NCBI RefSeq assembly: GCF_029395355.1
Contig: NZ_CP113913.1
Location: 186,001-250,000 of the forward strand
Reading direction: 5' to 3'
Length of the DNA: 64,000 bases
Source of the DNA: Bifidobacterium sp. ESL0800
GTDB lineage: Bacteria > Actinomycetota > Actinomycetes > Actinomycetales > Bifidobacteriaceae
Each line of letters starts with the position of its first letter. The stretch's first letter is position 1. This document shows positions 54,608 to 64,000 of this stretch, piece by piece. Under the pieces are notes generated by a model, which worked only from the letters and a program-made list of their open reading frames with translations, had not been told where the DNA came from and did no database searches. Position numbers and translations under genes: made by a program.

Positions 54608-55831
54608 ATGGTATTGCTCAATATCCTGGACATCCTGATGTTCATTCTGGGTGCGGCGAGCCTCGGTTATCAGGCGGTCTGCATCGTCGCGTCGTTGTTC
54701 CATCACCGTATTACATTTCCTGAAGCTCCGATGGACAAACGCTATGCCGTGTTGATTTCGGCGCGCAATGAGGAAAATGTCGTGCCTCATCTCATCGATT
54801 CCATCAGAGCCCAGACCTACCCCTCGCGTCTTGTCGACATCTGGCTGGTGGCCGACAACTGCACCGATAAAACCGCCGAAGTGGTACGGGCGATGGACTG
54901 CCACGTCGTCGAACGCCACAATCTGCAACAGGTCGGCAAAGGCTACGCGTTGACCTACCTGCTCGATGCGATGATCGAGCAGGGCGTCGCCGGCGACTAC
55001 GACGCCTTCTTCGTCTTCGACGCCGACAACCGGCTTGACCGGCACTATATAGAGGAGATGAACAAGGCCTTCCAATCGGGTTTCAAGATTTTGACCAGCT
55101 ACCGTAACTCCACCAACCTTTCCGACAACTGGGTCTCCTCCGGTTCGGCGCTCTGGTTCATCCGCGAGTCGCGCTTCCTCAACAACTCGCGCATGCTCTT
55201 CGGCTCCAGCTGCCACGTCGGCGGCACCGGATTCATGTTCTCGCGCGAGGTGATGCAGCGCAACAACGGCTGGAAATTCCATCTGTTGACCGAAGACCTC
55301 GAGTTCACCATGGACTCTGTGCTGCACGGCGACCGCATCGGCTACTGCGGCACCGCCATCCTCTACGACGAGCAGCCCGATTCCTTCGGCCAAAGCTGGA
55401 GGCAGAGGCTGCGTTGGAGCAAGGGCTTCCTGCAGGTATTCCGCTATTACGGCCCCCAGCTGATCCGCCGCGCAGTGCGCGAACGCGATTTCTCCGCCGT
55501 CGATTTCACCATGTTGATCTGCCCGTTCACGGTGCTCGGGGTTTTGCGTGTGCTGCTCGGGCTGCTGTTCGCCGCGTTCGGTTTCGTCTCATGGCCAAGC
55601 CAGCTCAATTCGCTGTCCAGTTGGCTGGTCGGCGGCGGTCTGGGTCTCTTGGGCATGATGTTCCTGGCGGCGCTCACGGTCTTTGCCGAGCGTGGCCAGA
55701 TCGGCGCTTCCAACAAGGAGCTTCTGGCTTATGTGCTGAGCTTCCCCATCTACATGGCCAGTTACGTGCCGATCTCCTTCCAGGCCATCTTCTCGAAGGC
55801 GCAGTGGAAGCCCATCGAGCACAAAGGCTAG
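54608..55831 (+). CDS. Membrane-bound glycosyltransferase family 2
   Basis: A 407-residue protein with an N-terminal helix, a GT-A domain (SARNEENVVPHLIDS, DxD in FVFDADNR, TEDLEFT, and QRLRWSKGF as the Q/RxxRW motif) and three or four C-terminal helices. The layout resembles processive polysaccharide synthases such as poly-N-acetylglucosamine or hyaluronan synthase. AGGTGG lies about 7 nt before ATG 54608, starting 1 nt after the preceding stop, so it is coupled with the AI-2E gene. The product polymer is unknown. Confidence 0.82.
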   Translation: MVLLNILDILMFILGAASLGYQAVCIVASLFHHRITFPEAPMDKRYAVLISARNEENVVPHLIDSIRAQTYPSRLVDIWLVADNCTDKTAEVVRAMDCHVVERHNLQQVGKGYALTYLLDAMIEQGVAGDYDAFFVFDADNRLDRHYIEEMNKAFQSGFKILTSYRNSTNLSDNWVSSGSALWFIRESRFLNNSRMLFGSSCHVGGTGFMFSREVMQRNNGWKFHLLTEDLEFTMDSVLHGDRIGYCGTAILYDEQPDSFGQSWRQRLRWSKGFLQVFRYYGPQLIRRAVRERDFSAVDFTMLICPFTVLGVLRVLLGLLFAAFGFVSWPSQLNSLSSWLVGGGLGLLGMMFLAALTVFAERGQIGASNKELLAYVLSFPIYMASYVPISFQAIFSKAQWKPIEHKG

Positions 55832-55861
55832 ATTGGCTTTTGGAGCATAGGGGAGTAGCAA

Positions 55862-57349
55862 GTGGATACTGCGCAATCATCTCATCTTAGACACGGGGCG
55901 CACGCGCGCAAGATGGTTCATGTGCAACGCAACCGTGCGTGGCGCATCGTCGTTTCCGTATTGGTGACGTTGCTGGTCGCGGCGGGCTATTTCGCCGCTG
56001 ACATCAACGGGGTGATGCCCGGTCCGCTTACGATACTTCCCGCAGGCAAAACGTCTCCTGCCTTTTCCGGATCCATCATTGACGCCAAATCCATCGCAGG
56101 CCCGGCGGATTTGGACAAGCCGATCGACAAAAACGCGACGGAGGCGGTGATCAACGCCTTTGCTTCAACCGCCGGTCTGGGAAATGATTTTTCGCTTGCC
56201 GTCGCCGACGCCGACGGCAAGATCGTCGATTCACGCGCCCCGGATACGCCCCGTGAACCGGCTTCGACCATGAAAACCCTGACGGCTTTGGCTGCTTCTT
56301 CGAGCCTCGATATGGGTTCGGTCTTTCATACGGACGCCCTGCTTGAACCGGTATCCGCCGGCGCGGGCGATGCCCGACAGACGACGTTGACGCTCAAATC
56401 GGACGGGGATATGCTGCTGGGCGCAGGGGCAAGCGACCCCAACCACATCAACGGCAGAGCCGGTCTCGCCACCCTTGCCGACCAAACCGTGGCCCAGCTC
56501 AACAAGCGAGACATCAGCCGGATTCATCTGCAATACGACGATACGCTTTTCGGCGCTGTTCGTTCCCCGGCTGCCATCGCCTCCAACAATGTGGGCAACA
56601 CCAATTTCACCGGCATCTCCTCGATGGCCGTCGATGGAGGGCGGCAATGGCAAGGCGCAGAGCACGACCCTGACCTGTACACTGCCTATCCGGAAATGTC
56701 GACCACGCCGGCCCACGATGCGGCAACAGTGTTCGCCTCCCTGCTCGGCCAACGCGGCATCGGGGTAGAAGACGATATAACAGCCGGGAAAACGGCGAAG
56801 ACCGCCAGACGCGTCGCCACGGTTGCTTCGGCGAGCCTGGCCGAGGTGATGGCCTTCACGCTGCGTCATTCCGACAACACCCTGATCGAGGAGTTCGGCA
56901 GGCTTCTGGCCCTCAAAAACGGCGAGGCCAACAGCCCGGTTGGTGCGACGCAGGCCGTCAAGGCCAGACTCGGCAAGCTCGGCGTCGATACGACGAACCT
57001 CACTATGGCCGATTGCTCAGGTCTCTCCGAAGGCTCTTCGCTTGAGGTCAAGACCCTGGTCGAAGTGCAGACCCACAATCTCAAAGCCGGACCTGGGGCG
57101 GCCGCCGCCGAAGGGCTGTCCGTTCCCGGCTTGGTGGGTACTGCCAAAAACCGTCTTGAAGACCCGGACGCGGCAGGTCTGCTGCGCGTCAAAACCGGTT
57201 CCCTGGATCAGGTCACGTCAATCGCCGGCAATGTTTCGCGTAGGAACGGCGGTGTGCTCGCCTTCGCGGTCATCGTCAACAACCCGCAGGACTATCTGGC
57301 CGCCAAAAACGCGGTGGATGCCTTCATCTCGGCGCTGGCCGGGCTCTAA
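55862..57349 (+). CDS. dacB: D-alanyl-D-alanine carboxypeptidase / PBP4 (peptidase S13)
   Basis: A 495-residue membrane-anchored enzyme trimming peptidoglycan stem peptides. A helix at about 25-45 anchors it; the active-site Ser lies in ASTMKTL (SxxK), SDN in RHSDNTLIEEF and KTG in VKTGSLD. GGGGAG lies 7 nt before GTG 55862. It opens a run dacB-tilS-hpt-ftsH. Confidence 0.9.
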   Translation: MDTAQSSHLRHGAHARKMVHVQRNRAWRIVVSVLVTLLVAAGYFAADINGVMPGPLTILPAGKTSPAFSGSIIDAKSIAGPADLDKPIDKNATEAVINAFASTAGLGNDFSLAVADADGKIVDSRAPDTPREPASTMKTLTALAASSSLDMGSVFHTDALLEPVSAGAGDARQTTLTLKSDGDMLLGAGASDPNHINGRAGLATLADQTVAQLNKRDISRIHLQYDDTLFGAVRSPAAIASNNVGNTNFTGISSMAVDGGRQWQGAEHDPDLYTAYPEMSTTPAHDAATVFASLLGQRGIGVEDDITAGKTAKTARRVATVASASLAEVMAFTLRHSDNTLIEEFGRLLALKNGEANSPVGATQAVKARLGKLGVDTTNLTMADCSGLSEGSSLEVKTLVEVQTHNLKAGPGAAAAEGLSVPGLVGTAKNRLEDPDAAGLLRVKTGSLDQVTSIAGNVSRRNGGVLAFAVIVNNPQDYLAAKNAVDAFISALAGL

Positions 57350-57363
57350 GAGAGGGGAAGAGG

Positions 57364-58485
57364 ATGGCATATTCGGCGATGATGAAAAAAGCCGTCGGTC
57401 AGGTTCGCGGCGCCCTTGCAGAGGCGGGAATCCGGCGTCAGGATTCCCGTTTCGCCGAACACGGCGAACACGCTCCCGCCGCCGACGCTCCGACGGTCCT
57501 GGTGGCGTGCTCGGGCGGACGGGACTCGATGGCGCTCGCGGCCGTAAGCCATATCGTTTGCGCGATGTTGGGCGTGCATTGTGGGGCCGTCATCGTCGAC
57601 CACCGGCTTCAGCCCGGTTCAGGAGAGGTCGCCCGGCTCGCGGCAGCGCGTTGCAAAGGCCTGGGACTCGACCCCGTCATCGTGCGGGTCATCGACGTCA
57701 AGGCAATCGAAAGCGGCAGAAGTGTCGAGGATGCCGCGCGGCAGGCGCGCTATGAGGCCATCGTAGAGGCCGCAAGTGATCTGCACGCTTCCGCGGTTCT
57801 GCTGGCGCACACCCGTGACGACCAGGCGGAAACGGTGTTGATGGATGTATTGACCCGTTCGGCCGGTATCGACGCGCTGGCCGGTATGCCTTCCGCATTC
57901 GTGCGCGGCGACATCCGTTTTATCCGTCCGTTCCTTGACGTCACACGTGCCCAGACCACTGCTATCTGCAGGGAACTGGGAATCGAATGGTGGGATGACC
58001 CGACCAATGGTGATGCCTTCGAAACGGATGAGCCGTTGCCGCAGCATTACCCGTTGCGCTCCCGCGTGCGACACACCCTGATGCCCTACCTGTCCGGATT
58101 CTTCAACGGCGACGTCCCGGCCCATTTGGCGCAGGCGGCGCGCGTGGCAAGCGCAGACAGGGATTTCCTTGAGCTTGAGACCGACGATTTGTATCGTCAG
58201 GCCGTTCGTTTTAAGGTCGATGGGGCGGCAGCCGTGATGCGGGTCGATGCGTTGTTTGAGGCCCATTCGGCGATTCGTCGTCGCACCATCGCCCGAGTGC
58301 TTGCGCGGCTCGATGTACCGTTTTCCTTGCGGCACGTATTATCGATCGAGGCGTTGGTGACCGACTGGCACGGGCAAGGTGCTGTTTCACTTCCCAGCGG
58401 ATATTCAGTCAATAGGCAGAAACACGTCATTCGCGTGTGTAAAAATGGTTTTTATGCAAATTGCGGATGTACAGGACAAGATTGA
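57364..58485 (+). CDS. tilS: tRNA(Ile)-lysidine synthase
   Basis: A 373-residue ATP-dependent enzyme converting C34 of tRNA-Ile(CAU) to lysidine. The N-type ATP pyrophosphatase P-loop VACSGGRDSMALA is near residue 45, followed by VDHRLQPGS and ARYEAI. The N-terminus is slightly longer than usual. GAGGGGAAGAGG precedes the ATG. The gene overlaps hpt. Confidence 0.92.
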   Translation: MAYSAMMKKAVGQVRGALAEAGIRRQDSRFAEHGEHAPAADAPTVLVACSGGRDSMALAAVSHIVCAMLGVHCGAVIVDHRLQPGSGEVARLAAARCKGLGLDPVIVRVIDVKAIESGRSVEDAARQARYEAIVEAASDLHASAVLLAHTRDDQAETVLMDVLTRSAGIDALAGMPSAFVRGDIRFIRPFLDVTRAQTTAICRELGIEWWDDPTNGDAFETDEPLPQHYPLRSRVRHTLMPYLSGFFNGDVPAHLAQAARVASADRDFLELETDDLYRQAVRFKVDGAAAVMRVDALFEAHSAIRRRTIARVLARLDVPFSLRHVLSIEALVTDWHGQGAVSLPSGYSVNRQKHVIRVCKNGFYANCGCTGQD

Positions 58486-59017
58486 TCATGAACTGGTGTC
58501 AAAAGCACAGATCGAGCGCAAGATCAAAGAAGTGGCAGCGCAAGTGAGCAAAGATTACGCAGGCAAGGATCTCTTGCTTGTGGCCGTGCTCAAGGGGGCT
58601 GTCAACACGCTGGCAGCGTTCTCACAGGCTTTGAGCATCGATGCGCAGATGGACTTCATGAGCCTTTCCACCTATGGGGAGGGGACTGAAAGCAGCGGGA
58701 AGATCACCGTCCGTCAGGATTTGTCCTGTGACGTCAAAGGGCGCAACATCCTGATCGTCGAAGACATCATCGATTCAGGCTTCACGCTGCACTGGCTGAC
58801 CAATGAACTCAGGGAACGTGGGGCGGCGAGCGTCGAGGTGTTTGCGCTGCTGGAGAAACCATCCCGCCGAGAGGTCGAGGTGCCGCTGAAATATAAGGGT
58901 TACGAAGTACCAGATGAGTTCGTGGTCGGTTTCGGGCTTGACTATAACGAGCATTTCCGCAATCTTGATTCCATCGCGGTTTTGAAGCCGTCAGTCTATG
59001 AAGGAGCAGCAGTATGA
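58454..59017 (+). CDS. hpt: Hypoxanthine phosphoribosyltransferase
   Basis: A 187-residue purine-salvage enzyme. The PRPP motif [11 protein letters not shown] is near residue 100, preceded by [10 protein letters not shown] and followed by a [18 protein letters not shown] segment. It overlaps the end of tilS by about 32 nt; ATG 58454 ([11 protein letters not shown]) or ATG 58445 may be the start, neither with a clear ribosome-binding site. Confidence 0.93.
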   Translation: MQIADVQDKIDHELVSKAQIERKIKEVAAQVSKDYAGKDLLLVAVLKGAVNTLAAFSQALSIDAQMDFMSLSTYGEGTESSGKITVRQDLSCDVKGRNILIVEDIIDSGFTLHWLTNELRERGAASVEVFALLEKPSRREVEVPLKYKGYEVPDEFVVGFGLDYNEHFRNLDSIAVLKPSVYEGAAV

Positions 59018-61149
59018 GCTATCCTCAGAATCCCCGTAATCCCTTGGGGCCGATGGGCAACCCAAATGGGCCGAACAACAATAACAACAATCCTTTCAAC
59101 CCCTTCAACAGGGGCAACAATCCCAATAACGGCAACAAGAACAACAACCGCAACAACAAAGGCGACCGGAACCCCAACGAGAAGCGGCCGTTCTGGCAGT
59201 CACCTGTGCTCTGGATCGTGGTTTTGGTCATTCTGGTGTTCGCGGGTTTCGAGCTGTTCAACTCCAACAGCACGCAGACCATCGATACCAAGGACGGTAT
59301 GGAGCTCATCCAACAGGGCAGCACCAACCGCATCCAGATCATCGACAACAAACAGATGGTCAAGTTGAAACTCGACCAGAACTTCACCAAGACCGACCCG
59401 AACACCAAGTCCAACCACGATTACGGCCGTGACGTCCAGTTCTATTACACCTTGGCCGAAGGGCCCGAGGTACTGAAAACCGTCAAGAAGGCCGATCCGA
59501 AGAACGGCTGGAGCGCGGACATGCAGTCCGATTCGATGATGGCCTATCTCATTTCCACGTTGCTGCCCTTCGTGATTCTGCTGCTGCTGTGCTGGTGGCT
59601 GTTCAGCCGGATGAGCGGCGGCATGAACGGCATATTCGGCATGGGCGGCAAGAAAGACAACGGCAAGCTGCTGGACGGCAAGACCCCGACCACCAAGTTC
59701 TCCGACGTGGCCGGTGAGGAAGCGGCCGTGGCCGAAGTCGAGGAAATCAAGGACTTTTTGAAGGATCCCTCGAAGTACAAGGCGCTCGGCGCGCGCATTC
59801 CGCGTGGCGTGCTGCTCTACGGCCCTCCTGGAACCGGCAAGACCCTGCTCGCACGAGCCGTTGCCGGTGAGGCGGGCGTGCCCTTCTATTCCATGGCTGG
59901 TTCCGACTTCGTCGAGATGTTCGTCGGCCTTGGTGCCTCGCGTGTGCGCGACCTCTTCGAAGAGGCCAAGAAGAACGCCCCGGCCATCATCTTCATCGAT
60001 GAGATCGATGCGGTGGGCCGCAAGCGTGGCTCCGGCATGAGCGGCGGTCACGACGAACGCGAGCAGACCCTGAACCAGCTGCTCGTCGAGATGGATGGTT
60101 TCGACAACGACACCAACCTCATCATCATCGCCGCCACCAACCGTCCGGATGTCTTGGACGAGGCGCTGCTGCGCCCCGGCCGTTTCGACCGTCAGGTGGC
60201 CGTCGAGGCCCCCGATTTGGAAGGCCGCGAGGAGATCTTGAAGGTGCACGCCAAGGGCAAGCCGTTCGTCCCGGACGTCGATCTGCACACCGTCGCGGTC
60301 CGCACCCCCGGCTTCACCGGTGCCGATCTGGCCAACGTGCTGAACGAGGCGGCGTTGCTCTGCGCCCGTGTGGGAGCGCAGCTGATCGACAACCGTGCCA
60401 TCGACGAGGCCATCGACCGCGTCCAGTCCGGCCCGAAGCGCCAGTCGCGTGGCATGGCTCTGGACGAGATGCGCAACACCGCCTATCACGAAGGTGGCCA
60501 TGCGCTGGTCGCCGCCGCACTTCACCACACCGACCCGGTGACCAAGGTGACGATTCTGCCGCGAGGCCGTGCCCTGGGCTATACCGCCGTCATGCCCACC
60601 CAGGACCGCTACTCCCAGTCGCGCAACGAGCTGTTGGACCAGATGGCCTACGCCATGGGCGGGCGCACCGCTGAGGAGATCGTCTTCCACGATCCGACCA
60701 CCGGCGCCTCCAACGACATCGAGAAGGCGACGCAGATCGCCCGCAAGATGGTCATCGAATTCGGCCTGTCTTCCAAACTGGGAGCCGTCAAGTGGGGCGA
60801 TTCCGAGCACGGCGAGGATTCCGCCAACAACTTCATCCACGATTATTCCGAGCGTACGCAGGACATCATCGATGAAGAGGTGCACGGCATGCTCGAGACC
60901 GCGCACACCGAGGCGTGGAAGATCATCACGGCCAACCGTGACGTGCTCGATGAGCTGGTACGTCAGCTGCTCGTCAAGGAGACCTTGAACGAGAAGGAAC
61001 TGAAGGTCATCTTCGCCAATCTGAAGATGTCTCCGGAACGCGGGCTCTGGCTTTCCGACGCGTCGCGTCCCGATTCCGATATCCCGCCGGTGCCGATTCC
61101 CGACTCGCTCAAGCGTTCCGTGGGTATGAAGACGGAAGAATCCGAGTGA
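59014..61149 (+). CDS. ftsH: ATP-dependent zinc metalloprotease FtsH
   Basis: A 711-residue membrane protease degrading misfolded and regulatory proteins. An unusual Asn/Pro-rich N-terminus (residues 10-55) precedes the first helix; a second helix ends near 200. The AAA domain has [21 protein letters not shown] and the SRH arginines; the zinc site is HEGGHALV. The ATG overlaps the hpt stop (ATGA) and AAGGAG lies about 9 nt upstream. Confidence 0.96.
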   Translation: MSYPQNPRNPLGPMGNPNGPNNNNNNPFNPFNRGNNPNNGNKNNNRNNKGDRNPNEKRPFWQSPVLWIVVLVILVFAGFELFNSNSTQTIDTKDGMELIQQGSTNRIQIIDNKQMVKLKLDQNFTKTDPNTKSNHDYGRDVQFYYTLAEGPEVLKTVKKADPKNGWSADMQSDSMMAYLISTLLPFVILLLLCWWLFSRMSGGMNGIFGMGGKKDNGKLLDGKTPTTKFSDVAGEEAAVAEVEEIKDFLKDPSKYKALGARIPRGVLLYGPPGTGKTLLARAVAGEAGVPFYSMAGSDFVEMFVGLGASRVRDLFEEAKKNAPAIIFIDEIDAVGRKRGSGMSGGHDEREQTLNQLLVEMDGFDNDTNLIIIAATNRPDVLDEALLRPGRFDRQVAVEAPDLEGREEILKVHAKGKPFVPDVDLHTVAVRTPGFTGADLANVLNEAALLCARVGAQLIDNRAIDEAIDRVQSGPKRQSRGMALDEMRNTAYHEGGHALVAAALHHTDPVTKVTILPRGRALGYTAVMPTQDRYSQSRNELLDQMAYAMGGRTAEEIVFHDPTTGASNDIEKATQIARKMVIEFGLSSKLGAVKWGDSEHGEDSANNFIHDYSERTQDIIDEEVHGMLETAHTEAWKIITANRDVLDELVRQLLVKETLNEKELKVIFANLKMSPERGLWLSDASRPDSDIPPVPIPDSLKRSVGMKTEESE

Positions 61150-61152
61150 GCT

Positions 61153-62163
61153 ATGTCGGATTCGTTGATTGATGATTCGCAAGGGTCGAGGGGCGTGACA
61201 GCTGATGGCACGCCCCTCGGCGTAGGAGCGCGGCTTTCGCTTTCGTTCGACGAGACAAGAAGCGAGGATGTCGCGGCCGGCGCCGAGGTATGGCAACGCT
61301 TGCTTGAAGCCGTCGCCCAAGGCACGGTACATGCCGAAGTCACGCTGAAACTCGAGGATTCGGCCGATACACAGGATAATGAGGTCGAAAACGAGGACGA
61401 TAAAGCCATAACAAGGCTTACCATCGCCGATGTGCCCGTGACGGTTGGTACGGGCGGGACTTCCGAGGGCAATGATACCGCGGTGACGGGTTTGCTCGGC
61501 GGTGCCGCTCCTACCAAGGCCTCGTTGGCGGGCGCGACGATAGGTGAGCAGCAGCGCCAGGATGAAGCCCAAAAGTCACAGGCTCTCCAGCGAGACCAAG
61601 CCGAGGACGTCTACGCGGTCCCGCGACGTGCCATCATCGCCATGCGCAGCAAAACCAGCGATGCAGCCAAGCGGTTCCGCGCTGTTATCGTCTCGCTTGA
61701 CGCGGTGCCGGGCAATCAGATCGAAGGGATCTCACCGCTCTACCATGTCATGGGCGTCGACAGCTCCGACGCCAGTGCAGCGGTCATCCAACTGACCACC
61801 AAATTGAAGCCGCAGGCCATCGTGTCGTTGCTCGATTCTCTTTCGGCAGCCCACGAAGGGGCCGTCGCGTTGCGTTTGGTCGATGTCGAGGGCGAGACCA
61901 TGAGCCTCAAGGACGTAACCGGATCAGACGGCGGCGGTGCGACTGAAAGCGCCGCCGAAGACACTGCCGAAGCCATCGCACATGCCATCGAACTGCCGTT
62001 GGCGGCGGCGAAAAAGCAGGCCGAGATCCTCGCCCCCTGGCTTGATATGGATCCAGACGCGAGGCTCGACGGCGACCCGGTCTCCTTCCTGCTGGCCATG
62101 GCACCCGATGCAGCGCGCGTCGGCAAGGTGGACGACCGCTGGATCTTGGAGGAGACGCAATGA
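61153..62163 (+). CDS. Degenerate FolK-like (HPPK-related) protein
   Basis: A 336-residue protein at the position where related genomes carry folE-folP-folK. From about residue 155 it aligns by eye to 6-hydroxymethyl-dihydropterin pyrophosphokinase: AIIAMRSKTSDAAKRF.. where FolK has a GSN motif, NQIEGISPLYHVMG, and a C-terminal ILAPWLDMDPDARL and FLLAMAPDAA. The GSN has become RSK, the Arg-rich loop and PHP are missing, and the metal-binding D-x-D reads DVE. The first 150 residues are acidic and unrecognised. The reading frame is intact, so this is a diverged protein rather than a broken gene; catalysis is doubtful. Confidence 0.6.
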   Translation: MSDSLIDDSQGSRGVTADGTPLGVGARLSLSFDETRSEDVAAGAEVWQRLLEAVAQGTVHAEVTLKLEDSADTQDNEVENEDDKAITRLTIADVPVTVGTGGTSEGNDTAVTGLLGGAAPTKASLAGATIGEQQRQDEAQKSQALQRDQAEDVYAVPRRAIIAMRSKTSDAAKRFRAVIVSLDAVPGNQIEGISPLYHVMGVDSSDASAAVIQLTTKLKPQAIVSLLDSLSAAHEGAVALRLVDVEGETMSLKDVTGSDGGGATESAAEDTAEAIAHAIELPLAAAKKQAEILAPWLDMDPDARLDGDPVSFLLAMAPDAARVGKVDDRWILEETQ

Positions 62164-62717
62164 GTGCGCGACGAACCCCATGGTGGTATTACGTAATAGC
62201 AGCGTTGATCGGTCTGCTTTTCGGTGCGATGCTGGTCAAATCCGATGAAGTGAGCGGGCTTTCGCTGATTGGCGCGCCTTGGTTCGTCGCCTTCATCCTG
62301 GTATTGCTCGGTGCGGTGGTTCTGATACTGGCCCTGCAGGTTCACCAATATGCCATCACCGACCCGGCCAGGCGCAAAAGCTGGATCGACCCCACCAAAG
62401 CCGTCTACACGCTGGTGCTGTGCAAGGCGCTCGGCATTGCCGGAGCCGGGCTGGCCGGCTGGTATTTTGCACAGTTTCTGTTGTGTCTTGGTCATTGGGG
62501 CATCCCGTATTTCCAAAACGTGATCATCCAATGCTCGGTGACCACGATCATCTGCCTCGCCGACATGGTGGTTGGCATCATCGGAGAATGGCTCTGCCAG
62601 CTGCCGCCGAGCGAAGGCGCGGAGAACCCGAAGATCAAGGCCGCCAAGCGCCGTGAACGCCAGCGCAAGCTCGCCGCCGGAAGCTCCATGAGCAAAGACG
62701 ATATTTCCAAGCAATAA
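62160..62717 (+). CDS. DUF3180 membrane protein
   Basis: A 185-residue protein with four helices and a Lys/Arg-rich C-terminal tail (AAKRRERQRKLAA). The PWWYYVIAALIGLLFG start and the position directly after the folate-locus gene mark the actinobacterial DUF3180 family. The ATG overlaps the stop of the previous gene. Function unknown. Confidence 0.85.
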   Translation: MSARRTPWWYYVIAALIGLLFGAMLVKSDEVSGLSLIGAPWFVAFILVLLGAVVLILALQVHQYAITDPARRKSWIDPTKAVYTLVLCKALGIAGAGLAGWYFAQFLLCLGHWGIPYFQNVIIQCSVTTIICLADMVVGIIGEWLCQLPPSEGAENPKIKAAKRRERQRKLAAGSSMSKDDISKQ

Positions 62718-62816
62718 TTATTCTTCGGTAATTCGAACATTTCTCGTTGTTTCCTGTTTTCTGGCAGTACTATGTCTTGTGTCAGAGCTGTTAGATCTAC
62801 TCCAAAGGTGGGGCAT

Positions 62817-64000
62817 ATGGCAGGAAATAAGGGAATGGAGCAAACTCGCGCTCAAAAGCTGGAAGCGGGTTCAAAGACCGGCGGGGTCATGCTCATCGCG
62901 GCCTTGATGACAGGTTATTCCGTGATCTACATGGACAAGAACATGATCTCGACCGCGATTATCCCGATTTCGTCGCAGTTCCATTTGGACACCGGCCAGA
63001 CCGGGCTCATCATGTCGATGTTCTTCCTGGCATACTCGATTATGCAGGTTCCCTGCGGCTGGCTGGCCGACAAGTTCGGTGCCAGGCGGGTGCTGATGGC
63101 CTCCATGGTGTTCATAGCCATTTTCTCCTACCTTTTCGGGGCCGTCAGCGGTCTTGCGCTGTTCATCGTCATCCGTTTCGGCGCCGGCCTCGGCCACGGC
63201 GGCTATCCGCCTAGCTGCTCGAAGGCAATAGCCGAGAACTTCCCGCGCAAAAAACGCACGTTCGTCCAGTCGCTGATTCTGTCGACAAACGGTATCGGAG
63301 CCATCCTCGCTTTCACGCTGGGAGCCCATCTGGTGGTCCGCAACTGGCGTGTGGCCTATGCCGTTCTGGGCAGCCTTTACCTCGTCGCGTTCCTGATGAT
63401 ATGGATATTCGTCACGGACGGCAAGAGAGAGGACGCAACCGAAGTCGAGAAAGCCGATGCGGTCGATGAAGTCGAACAGGTCGAGCCGGGCAAACAGACT
63501 GCGCAAGTTGCTATCGCGGAGCCGGAAGAGAAGCCGAAATTCACTCAGGTCATCAAAAACCGCAACGTCATCGTGTTGTTCATCGCCATGTTCCTGGTCA
63601 ACGTCATTTCCTACGGCAATATCTCCTGGCTGCCTTCCTACATCACCAAGACGTACGGCATGTCTATGGGCAAGATGGGCTACATTCTGGCCTTCAATGC
63701 GATTTTCACCACCGTGGCCACGATTTTCTCGGGTACGCTGCTTTCCAAGTTCTTCCTGCACAAGGAACGCCAGGCGACCGTCGTTTCGGCTCTCCTTGTG
63801 GCCGTGCTGATCGTGGCGTTCGTGCTCTCGAAGAATCTTGTGGTTTCCATCATCATGCTCATTCTGCTGAGCATGATCTGCGCTTTGGTGTTCACGAGCA
63901 TCTTCACCTGGCCTCATAAGATCATGGACGCACGCGTCATCGGCTCCGTCATCGGCATCGTCAACACCGGCGGCACGCTCGGAGGATTCGTGGCGCCGGC
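62817..64000 (+). CDS. MFS transporter (ACS-like), 3' end cut by window edge
   Basis: 394 residues are visible without a stop. After a short hydrophilic start, about ten helices are seen, with GWLADKFGARRVLMA (MFS motif A) between helices 2 and 3 and RFGAGLGHGGYPP. A charged loop (about 200-245) separates the halves. Features fit the anion:cation symporter group; the substrate is unknown. AAAGGTGGGG lies 6 nt before ATG 62817. It begins about 100 bp after DUF3180 and is probably a separate transcript. Confidence 0.85.
   Translation, partial: MAGNKGMEQTRAQKLEAGSKTGGVMLIAALMTGYSVIYMDKNMISTAIIPISSQFHLDTGQTGLIMSMFFLAYSIMQVPCGWLADKFGARRVLMASMVFIAIFSYLFGAVSGLALFIVIRFGAGLGHGGYPPSCSKAIAENFPRKKRTFVQSLILSTNGIGAILAFTLGAHLVVRNWRVAYAVLGSLYLVAFLMIWIFVTDGKREDATEVEKADAVDEVEQVEPGKQTAQVAIAEPEEKPKFTQVIKNRNVIVLFIAMFLVNVISYGNISWLPSYITKTYGMSMGKMGYILAFNAIFTTVATIFSGTLLSKFFLHKERQATVVSALLVAVLIVAFVLSKNLVVSIIMLILLSMICALVFTSIFTWPHKIMDARVIGSVIGIVNTGGTLGGFVAP

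Noticed and set aside
59200-61572. 790-residue minus-strand ORF across ftsH and the FolK-like gene
   Set aside because: Composition (His/Val/Gly-rich, no domains) is that of an antisense shadow in high-GC DNA; ftsH is unambiguous on the plus strand.

Overview
The window is high-GC actinobacterial chromosome. Gene content and order (hpt-ftsH-folK-like-DUF3180, PspC sensor kinase, LPXTG pilus cluster, AI-2E/GT2/dacB/tilS run, many leaderless genes) suggest Bifidobacteriaceae. It also holds aerobic respiration genes (two type II NADH dehydrogenases, cydABDC, a MenA-like prenyltransferase, a long-chain polyprenyl diphosphate synthase). Most human-gut bifidobacteria lack these, whereas bee-associated lineages (the Bifidobacterium asteroides type) are known to have them. 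I therefore infer an insect-associated bifidobacterium; species is not determinable from the window alone.

Layout. 1-1.1 kb: edge-truncated AAA ATPase preceded by a perfect 17-bp inverted repeat, six 23-bp direct repeats and a decayed gene. 1.2-8.1 kb: surface-appendage island (LytTR regulator, LPMTG pilin, class C sortase, LPMTG DUF285/BspA-like adhesin). 8.3-8.9 kb: small toxin-antitoxin-like pair. 8.9-14 kb: PspC-type sensor kinase and LuxR-type regulator, divergent from a PspC membrane protein and a small membrane protein. 14-23 kb: membrane-anchored hydrolase, DUF4125 plus TPR-DUF4037 pair, DUF6020-like membrane protein, MFS exporter, tRNA-Pro. 23.5-34.4 kb: lysS, menA-like, gpmA, phoU, manA, two secreted peptidoglycan hydrolases, a universal stress protein, an OsmC protein. 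34.8-39.9 kb: thyA, folA, LMW-PTP, tRNA-Phe, tRNA-Asp, trmB, tRNA-Glu. 40.5-51 kb: respiratory block (ndh, ndh-cydA-cydB, cydD-cydC, convergent polyprenyl synthase). 51-64 kb: mgtC-like, GT2, AI-2E transporter, a second GT2, dacB, tilS, hpt, ftsH, degenerate folK-like gene, DUF3180, edge-truncated MFS transporter.

How it fits together. NDH-2 would pass electrons from NADH to a prenylated naphthoquinone, and cytochrome bd (matured by CydDC) would reduce oxygen. The MenA-like enzyme and the polyprenyl synthase could supply or remodel the quinone. ThyA and FolA remain, but the site where related genomes carry folE/folP/folK holds only a FolK-like protein lacking most catalytic motifs, suggesting reliance on external folate. 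About a dozen genes have a -10 hexamer 6-8 nt before the start codon and no ribosome-binding site, so leaderless mRNAs are common here.

Most unusual items: the respiratory block, the degenerate folK locus, three families of extragenic repeats (586-723, 23361-23478, 34531-34675), the DUF4125/DUF4037 pair, and the pilin-sortase-BspA island with its lone LytTR regulator. No CRISPR array, rRNA or insertion sequence was seen.
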